Shown here one piece after another: positions 30,434 through 35,356 of a stretch of 35,356 nt of DNA. Both the position numbers and the translations under genes were made by a program. Position 1 is the first letter of the stretch; each line of letters starts with the position of its first letter. The notes under the pieces were generated by a model, which did no database searches, had not been told where the DNA came from, and saw only the letters and a list, made by a program, of their open reading frames with translations. This stretch comes from CAYPQL01 sp964412905. GTDB lineage: Bacteria > Patescibacteriota > Minisyncoccia > JAHIHE01 > JAGLIN01. The DNA lies in contig CAYPQL010000007.1 of the NCBI GenBank assembly GCA_964412905.1, positions 1-35,356 of the forward strand, written 5' to 3'.

Positions 30434-30463
30434 AAAATATCATATTACGAGAAACCTATCTCA

Positions 30464-33031
30464 TCACTTCAAAACAATTCTATCTTTTTCCACGGTCATT
30501 TTTATCTTATCTCCGTCTTTTATTTCTCCCGCGATAATTCCCTCCGAAATCAGATCTTCAGCCATTTCCCGCAAATTTCTTCTGACAAGGCGGGCTCCTT
30601 CCGAAGGATTAAAGCTTTTTTGAGCGAGATAATCAAGCGCTTTTTTGTCCAATTCTATTTTGATATTATTATTCTTTTTCAGCCTCTTTTCAAACTCGGA
30701 AAATTGGATTTTTACGATTGATTTTATATCCGAAAGATTAAGCGGGTTGAAAACCAAAATCTTGTCAATGCGATTCACAAATTCGGGATTAAATTCTTCT
30801 TTAAATTCCTTAATGACATTTTCCTTTGTTTTTATATATTTTTCTCTGATTTTATTTTTTCTCTGATTCTCGCTCACCTCATCTTTTTGAGAAAATCCCA
30901 GATTCGCTTCGTTGGTGAGCTGCTCCGTTCCGATGTTTGAAGTCATTATAATAACGGTGTTTTTGAAATCAACTTTTCTTCCCGAGGCGTCCGTCAATTC
31001 CCCGTCCTCAAAAATCTGAAGCATCAGATTGAAAACATCGGGATGCGCTTTTTCAATTTCGTCAAAAAGTATAATGGAGTAAGGATGAAGCCGAACCTGT
31101 TCCGTAAGCTTTCCGCCTTCTTCATATCCCACATAGCCGGCCGGCGCGCCGACCAGGCGGGAAACATTGTGCTTCTCCATAAACTCGCTCATATCAACTT
31201 TGATCAGAGCGTCTTTTTTTTCATACATTATTTCCGCCAGCGATTTTGCCAATTGCGTCTTCCCGACTCCCGTAGGGCCCATAAACAGAAATACTCCCAG
31301 CGGTCTTTTGCCGTCGCCGATTCCGGCCCGAGCGCGGCGGATTGATTTGGCAACGGCGGAAACCGCCTCCTTTTGCCCGACGACATATTTTTCCAAATTC
31401 TTCTCCAAATCTTGAAGCTTCTTTTTTTCGCCGGAAACTATTTTTTTCGCGGGAATTCCCGTCATTTCCGTTATAACGAATGCGACATCGTCAAAGCCGA
31501 CGGGAGTTTTAATCGTTGCTTTTTCTTTTTTTTCTTCCGCCGCGATAACTTCTCTTATATAATTTTCCACCCTGTTTTCTTCTTCTTTGATCAAGATCGC
31601 TTCATCGTATTTTTCGGCTTCAATCGCTTTTTCTTTTTCAATTCGCAGCCCTCTTTTTTTCGCCTCCAGTTTTTTTATTTCTTTAAAATAATTATTCCCG
31701 GCATATTTGCTCCTCGCGAAAGCGGCGGCCTCGTCAAGAACATCCAGCGCTTTGTCCGGCAAAAATCTGTCGTTTATAAATCTCGCGCTTAAATCAACCG
31801 CGGCTCTGGCGGCCTCGTCGGTTATTTTCAAATTATGATGCTTTTCATAAGAGCTTTTCAAACCCATCAGCATTTCTTTGGCGTCTTCTATGCTCGGCTC
31901 TTCAACAAGCACCATCTGAAATCTTCGTTCCAGCGCCGCGTCTTTTTTGAATTGTTTCCTGTATTCATCCAAAGTCGTCGCGCCGATGCAGGAAATTTCT
32001 CCGCGGGACAGAGACGGCTTGAGAATATTCGCCGCGTCCAAGCTCCCTGACCCGCCCGTGCTTCCCGCGCCGATTATGGTGTGAATCTCGTCTATAAACA
32101 AAATGGCGTTGGGATCTTCTTGCGCCTCGCCGATCACATCTTTCAGCCTCGCTTCAAATTCTCCGCGAAAAACCGCCCCGGCGACAAGCATACCGACATC
32201 CAAGGAATAAATTCTTTTGTTGATCAGATTCGCGGGAACATCTCCTTTGGCAATCCTTTCCGCAAGCCCTTGGACTACCGCTGTTTTTCCGACGCCCGGC
32301 TCGCCCACCAAGATCGGATTATTTTTTGTCTTGCGATTAAGAATATTAATGACTTTATTAATTTCTTCGGATCTTCCTATTATTCGGTCCGCTTTTCCGC
32401 TTTCAAATTCTCTTGTCAGATCCAAGCAAAAATAATTCAGCGCGGATTGGTTCGCGCTTGAAGCCATCGGAAGCAGGGGCATTTCAATCATCAACCCTGT
32501 CTGATTTCCACCCGTTTGTCCCTGAAAATTAGGCTTTTGGATTTTCATATTCATATTGAAAAAATCAACAATGTCTGAAAATCTGGCGGAGCTTTCCATA
32601 ATCGCCTTGAGCTGTTCTTTCAATTTCTCGGCGTCAACCCCGACCAGAGAAAATATCTTGCTTATTCTTTCGTCCTTGCTAATCAAGATCGCATAAAGCA
32701 AATGCTCCGTTCCGATGTGGGAATGCTTATATCTGCCGGCGATCAAAACCGACTTTTTGAAAACATCTTTTGTTTCTTCCGACAGTTTAGGCTTCCACTC
32801 TTTCGCTTTCGGCAAATCGTCAATTATCCCGCGTAAATTTTGGAGATCAAGATTCTCGTTTCCCAGCATTCCAAAGCCGATGCTTCCCTTCTGGCTGAGT
32901 ATCCCGAGTATAATATGCTCAACTCCGATTGACTCGTTATTAAGCTCCCGCGAAATATTCTCCGCGCTCTTCACCACATCCTTCAAATGCGCCGTGAACT
33001 TACCCTGGATTTTTTGGGGAAAAATGTTCAT
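30464..33031 (-). CDS. clpC: ATP-dependent Clp protease ATPase subunit, ClpC type
   Basis: 855 residues. Double Clp_N repeat at the start (ENISRELNNESIGVEHIILG; HSHIGTEHLLYAIL), first AAA+ ring with Walker A GEPGVGKT at ~243-250 and ILFIDEIHTIIGAG, a short middle domain (LEAKKRGLRIEKEKAIEAEK), second AAA+ with GPTGVGKT at ~585-592, and a C-terminal ClpB-D2-small domain ending EGARLVRRNLREMAEDLI. The short middle domain points to ClpC rather than ClpB. It unfolds proteins for ClpP. ComF follows on the same transcript. Confidence 0.92.
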   Translation of the reverse strand: MNIFPQKIQGKFTAHLKDVVKSAENISRELNNESIGVEHIILGILSQKGSIGFGMLGNENLDLQNLRGIIDDLPKAKEWKPKLSEETKDVFKKSVLIAGRYKHSHIGTEHLLYAILISKDERISKIFSLVGVDAEKLKEQLKAIMESSARFSDIVDFFNMNMKIQKPNFQGQTGGNQTGLMIEMPLLPMASSANQSALNYFCLDLTREFESGKADRIIGRSEEINKVINILNRKTKNNPILVGEPGVGKTAVVQGLAERIAKGDVPANLINKRIYSLDVGMLVAGAVFRGEFEARLKDVIGEAQEDPNAILFIDEIHTIIGAGSTGGSGSLDAANILKPSLSRGEISCIGATTLDEYRKQFKKDAALERRFQMVLVEEPSIEDAKEMLMGLKSSYEKHHNLKITDEAARAAVDLSARFINDRFLPDKALDVLDEAAAFARSKYAGNNYFKEIKKLEAKKRGLRIEKEKAIEAEKYDEAILIKEEENRVENYIREVIAAEEKKEKATIKTPVGFDDVAFVITEMTGIPAKKIVSGEKKKLQDLEKNLEKYVVGQKEAVSAVAKSIRRARAGIGDGKRPLGVFLFMGPTGVGKTQLAKSLAEIMYEKKDALIKVDMSEFMEKHNVSRLVGAPAGYVGYEEGGKLTEQVRLHPYSIILFDEIEKAHPDVFNLMLQIFEDGELTDASGRKVDFKNTVIIMTSNIGTEQLTNEANLGFSQKDEVSENQRKNKIREKYIKTKENVIKEFKEEFNPEFVNRIDKILVFNPLNLSDIKSIVKIQFSEFEKRLKKNNNIKIELDKKALDYLAQKSFNPSEGARLVRRNLREMAEDLISEGIIAGEIKDGDKIKMTVEKDRIVLK

Positions 33032-33089
33032 AGTATAAGTTAAAAGTTATAAAGTTTGTAAAGTTGAAAGTGAAAATGTTAAATTCCCG

Positions 33090-33123
33090 CCCCGCCGCAG
33101 TCTCGCCTCGGACTGCGGCGGGG
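33090..33123. repeat. CGCAGTC hairpin (palindrome family 3)
   Basis: CCCCGCCGCAGTC (33090-33102) pairs perfectly over 13 bp with GACTGCGGCGGGG (33111-33123), loop TCGCCTCG. It lies upstream of clpC on one side and of the 33405 unit on the other. Confidence 0.8.
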
Positions 33124-33189
33124 GAATTACAAATTACAAATTACAAGCTACTCATCTATCTTATTCTATTTAAGCAATAAAATCAAGTC

Positions 33190-33218
33190 TTGACAAGTGG
33201 CGGATTTGGGTGTAGAGT
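33190..33218 (+). promoter_or_regulatory. promoter of the 33405 unit
   Basis: TTGACA, a 17-nt spacer and TAGAGT. A second TTGACA at 33232-33237 with TAATTG 18 nt on may be an alternative. A GGCACTT-c-AAGTGCC hairpin (33343-33357) lies in the leader. Confidence 0.55.
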
Positions 33219-33404
33219 GTTCTGTTGTTCTTTGACAATAAATTTCTTGTGGGAATAATTGGATGTTTTATTTATTGATAATCAAAAAATTATTAATCAG
33301 TATTGAATAGAGCAAAATATCCAGCTAAACCCACAAGAATATTGGCACTTCAAGTGCCGTGGGGTAGACTTCGAAAATAAAAATACAATGAGGTGTAACA
33401 AAAT

Positions 33405-34391
33405 ATGAAAGAAATTGAAGCAAAACCCGGAATAGCAGTAAAGAAACCAGAAAATGTGGCAAAGGGTATGATAAATATTCTTGGCCTGGACAAAACCGAA
33501 AACCTGGATATTTTGAAAAAGATTTCAGAAATTCCAGAATTTGTCAAAGCAATCAACGAAAACACGAACTTGCTTATCCTTTTAAAGGAAAGGATAAATG
33601 GCAGAAGACAAGACCTGAGAAACCGAAACAAAAACAGGCCTGAGAACGAGAAGATCGCGGTTCCGGATGACTGCGAGCTTAACGAAGGAATGGTGTTTGA
33701 ACTTCGTGCTTTGGCGGAAAAAGCGGGAGACCCGACTGAATGTCTGATTCAGAAATTCCAAGAAGAAACAGACAAAATAATTGACGAAGGATTGGCTTTG
33801 ACGGAAAAAATGGAGTCCGACATGAAACCAGCCGAGCCTGCTGGAGAAAAACAAAAAAACGGAGGACAAATTCTCTGGGAAGACAAACAACAGAAAAAAC
33901 CAGAACAGAAAAAAGAAAAACCCAAAAAAGATAATCAACAAAAAGTTGAGAAAAAAGAAAGAAAATATTTCAATGGGACGGTTATACCTCTTGGCAAAAT
34001 AGCATTGAATGAAGAGCCGATCTTCAAAAACTTTAGCGATGAATGGTCTGAATTTACATTTCCACTATTCGCTCACCCCATGTCGGTGATTCTTGGATCT
34101 CTAACAGAAAATTCTGAGGAAGAAGTTCGCTTGACCGGTTTTCCCGAAGACTTCGGACCTGACAAAACTGCCAAAGTGTTTATGAACCTGATCACGAGAA
34201 GATGTAAAAAAGCAAGAGATACTGATTTCCTGATCGAGTTTAAATATCTTGGCCCCGCAAATGGTCATCAAATACATGATGTTGTATTGACTAATCAGCA
34301 AATAAACCCCGGTAAAGATATTTATACAACTTCAAAATTAAGAAGCGGCAAAATGGTCCAACTATTTCCCAAGAAAAAAACTGCCCAGTGA
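33405..34391 (+). CDS. hypothetical protein, helical N-terminus, charged linker, C-terminal domain
   Basis: 328 residues; no family recognised. Residues 1-~145 are predicted mostly helical (DILKKISEIPEFVKAINENT, LRALAEKAGDPTECLIQKFQ). Residues ~150-190 are a Lys/Gln/Glu-rich linker. Residues ~195-328 look globular with beta character (YFNGTVIPLGKIALNEEPIF, FIEFKYLGPANGH-type segment). No signal peptide, no transmembrane helix. A GAGGTG site lies ~13 nt before the ATG. The long leader with two possible promoters and a hairpin suggests regulated expression. A 38-codon gene follows. Confidence 0.65.
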   Translation: MKEIEAKPGIAVKKPENVAKGMINILGLDKTENLDILKKISEIPEFVKAINENTNLLILLKERINGRRQDLRNRNKNRPENEKIAVPDDCELNEGMVFELRALAEKAGDPTECLIQKFQEETDKIIDEGLALTEKMESDMKPAEPAGEKQKNGGQILWEDKQQKKPEQKKEKPKKDNQQKVEKKERKYFNGTVIPLGKIALNEEPIFKNFSDEWSEFTFPLFAHPMSVILGSLTENSEEEVRLTGFPEDFGPDKTAKVFMNLITRRCKKARDTDFLIEFKYLGPANGHQIHDVVLTNQQINPGKDIYTTSKLRSGKMVQLFPKKKTAQ

Positions 34392-34455
34392 ACAACAAAT
34401 CCAATCCGGAAGCAACAACTCCCGAGTTGGAATATTTTTTAAAGGAGGTAATTGA

Positions 34456-34572
34456 ATGGGAGTCGAAAAAAAACCAATAACAAGAAAAGATTTAAAGGTC
34501 AAGGGCAGCGAACCGCGCTGTCCAATAATAATACATCATGAATTAAAAGTTAATGGGAAAAGAAAATCTTGA
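34456..34572 (+). CDS. small basic protein of unknown function
   Basis: 38 residues starting MGVEKKPITRKDLKVKGSEP and ending in NGKRKS. A near-perfect AAAGGAGGT ribosome site lies 6 nt before the ATG, the best in the region, which supports real translation. One cysteine only. A small CAACT-CCCG-AGTTG hairpin plus T-run (34406-34440) precedes the site, so expression may be set by partial read-through or processing. The intrinsic terminator of the unit overlaps its last codons. No family recognised. Confidence 0.6.
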   Translation: MGVEKKPITRKDLKVKGSEPRCPIIIHHELKVNGKRKS

Positions 34573-34608
34573 TACGAAATCAAGAACCAATTCTTTTCTC
34601 TTTTTTTT
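34557..34608 (+). terminator. intrinsic terminator
   Basis: GAAAAGAA (34557-34564) with TTCTTTTC (34591-34598) and inner CTTGAT/ATCAAG (34568-34573/34579-34584), followed by T8. Confidence 0.8.
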
Positions 34609-34616
34609 ATCCAAAA

Positions 34617-34630
34617 CCCCAACCCCCCCC
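34617..34630 (+). repeat. C-rich tract (C4-AA-C8) upstream of promoter
   Basis: Homopolymeric C run 5 nt before the -35 box of the promoter at 34636. Length changes could shift upstream contacts. Confidence 0.7.
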
Positions 34631-34635
34631 AATCC

Positions 34636-34664
34636 TTGACTAATATAGCTTTTAACCTTACAAT
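34636..34664 (+). promoter_or_regulatory. promoter of the 34717 gene
   Basis: TTGACT (34636-34641), a 17-nt spacer and TACAAT (34659-34664); the ATG is 52 nt downstream behind an AAGGAGGG site. Confidence 0.7.
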
Positions 34665-34716
34665 TTAAGTATGAATGCTCTTTATTATAAACAAAAATAA
34701 AAGGAGGGATAAATTA

Positions 34717-35265
34717 ATGAAAGAGAATGGCGAGAAAGCATTGTTGACATTTGACACTGCAATAAAAATAAACAAACATAAAACAATAATAGCAGCTAGG
34801 TACAAGGGAGAAAAAAGTTCTGAAGAAGTATATTTTATTCCCAAAAGAGAATCTTTTACTCCCAAAAAAGGGGAAGAATATCTTGTCTATATTCCAGCGC
34901 ATAAATATCCATATTATTTTATGGGAAAAACCATATACTCCGTCACGATAGCAAGCCATGCTATGATTGGGAAAATAAAAGTGTTTGAAAATATTTTTAT
35001 TGAAGATTCTTTGTTTAAAGAGTTTAGGGAAACTGCAGTCATAATAAAATATCCTGATTATGGACATGATACGCATCTTATAAGAATATGGAGCAACAGA
35101 GGAAAGAACAATGAAAATCTAAAAAGATTTATCAAAAAAGACCTTCCAAATGTAAAAATACAAATAAAAAATGAAATATTGGAGATAATTATAGACAAGT
35201 CAGAAGATCCGGATTATCTTAAAAAAGATTTTCTAGAAAGACTATCTAGATTCACAGAGACCTGA
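34717..35265 (+). CDS. hypothetical soluble protein
   Basis: 182 residues from ATG 34717, chosen because AAAGGAGGG lies 9 nt upstream; the frame extends 14 codons further but without a ribosome site. Mixed alpha/beta, no signal peptide or membrane segment. Segments such as EEVYFIPKRESFTPKKGEEYLVYIPAHKYP and NRGKNNENLKRFIKKDLPNVKIQIKNEILEIIID give no recognised family. It forms its own transcription unit with promoter and terminator. Confidence 0.7.
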   Translation: MKENGEKALLTFDTAIKINKHKTIIAARYKGEKSSEEVYFIPKRESFTPKKGEEYLVYIPAHKYPYYFMGKTIYSVTIASHAMIGKIKVFENIFIEDSLFKEFRETAVIIKYPDYGHDTHLIRIWSNRGKNNENLKRFIKKDLPNVKIQIKNEILEIIIDKSEDPDYLKKDFLERLSRFTET

Positions 35266-35286
35266 GAGCATCTCTGTTATTTTTTG
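35255..35286 (+). terminator. intrinsic terminator
   Basis: CAGAGA (35255-35260), 10-nt loop, TCTCTG (35271-35276), then TTATTTTTTG. The stem overlaps the stop codon of the 34717 gene. The final ~70 bp of the window show no further gene. Confidence 0.7.
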
Positions 35287-35356
35287 TCCAAAATCAAAGA
35301 CATGTGCAAGTCCACGAACATAATTGACACTTATTATTTAATTAATTTCAGACAAT

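Noticed and set aside
1..35356. CRISPR array or phage/transposase genes
   Set aside because: No regular direct-repeat/spacer pattern and no transposase, integrase or phage structural gene was found on either strand.
1..35356. UGA-recoded genetic code (Gracilibacteria/Absconditabacteria)
   Set aside because: Several conserved genes end at TGA in the right place (for example the GvpA-GvpK fusion and the J-domain GvpF/L), so TGA is a stop.

Overview
The window looks like a chromosomal stretch from an uncultured Candidate Phyla Radiation (Patescibacteria, probably Parcubacteria-like) bacterium. The pointers are AT-rich compact DNA, many genes without a clear Shine-Dalgarno site, a sigma-region-4/HARE-type protein, a membrane protein followed by a TraD/VirD4-like ATPase with a CxxC-x17-CxxC zinc ribbon, a PIF1-type helicase with a WYL-like tail, and junk-like AT-rich intergenic repeats. 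Genes close normally on TGA, so the code is standard and not the UGA=Gly code of Gracilibacteria/Absconditabacteria. The phylum is an inference from gene content; no 16S gene is present.

Layout. (1) 1-6850, plus strand: sigma-4/HARE regulator, a membrane-anchored unknown, a TraD-like ATPase, an EamA transporter and a membrane-anchored GH5-like glycosidase. (2) 6.9-18.45 kb, all plus strand: a gas vesicle cluster. It holds gvpA, two related coiled-coil proteins (GvpC candidates), two stand-alone DnaJ-type zinc-finger proteins, gvpN, a coiled-coil protein, a short GvpH-like protein, an ArsA/Get3-like ATPase, a small membrane protein, gvpF/L, gvpG, gvpO, a second gvpF/L, a GvpA-GvpK fusion, a TPR-like protein, gvpJ, and a third GvpF/L carrying a C-terminal J-domain. 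A duplicated promoter block and an 11-C tract precede it. (3) 18.45-22.4 kb: the truncated 3' end of a second glycosidase copy, a DUF4268-like nuclease-fold protein, a beta-propeller-like lipid- or membrane-anchored protein and a secreted M23 peptidase. (4) 22.5-24.95 kb, minus strand: infC-rpmI-rplT, tmRNA and smpB. (5) 24.96-26.2 kb: a cysteine synthase behind a Cys4 leader peptide and a terminator/antiterminator. (6) 26.3-33.0 kb, minus strand: PIF1-WYL helicase, tRNA-Ser(GGA), L,D-transpeptidase, comF and clpC. (7) 33-35.36 kb: two short plus-strand transcription units of unknown proteins.

How it fits together. The gas vesicle locus has the wall protein (GvpA), nucleation/assembly homologues (J, K, F/L x3, G, N, O) and an unusually rich apparent chaperone set. 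A J-domain is fused to one GvpF/L, the DnaJ-type zinc fingers are on separate proteins, and an ArsA/Get3-type ATPase lies in the same run of genes. I infer a dedicated system for delivering the very hydrophobic GvpA. The cluster is bracketed by ~150-bp direct repeats (about 91% identical) of the glycosidase 3' end, which suggests it arrived or rearranged by recombination at that gene. The other stand-out is the cysteine attenuator in front of the cysteine synthase gene.

Intergenic DNA contains at least three families of palindromic elements. One such palindrome lies inside the coding sequence of the third gvpF/L gene.
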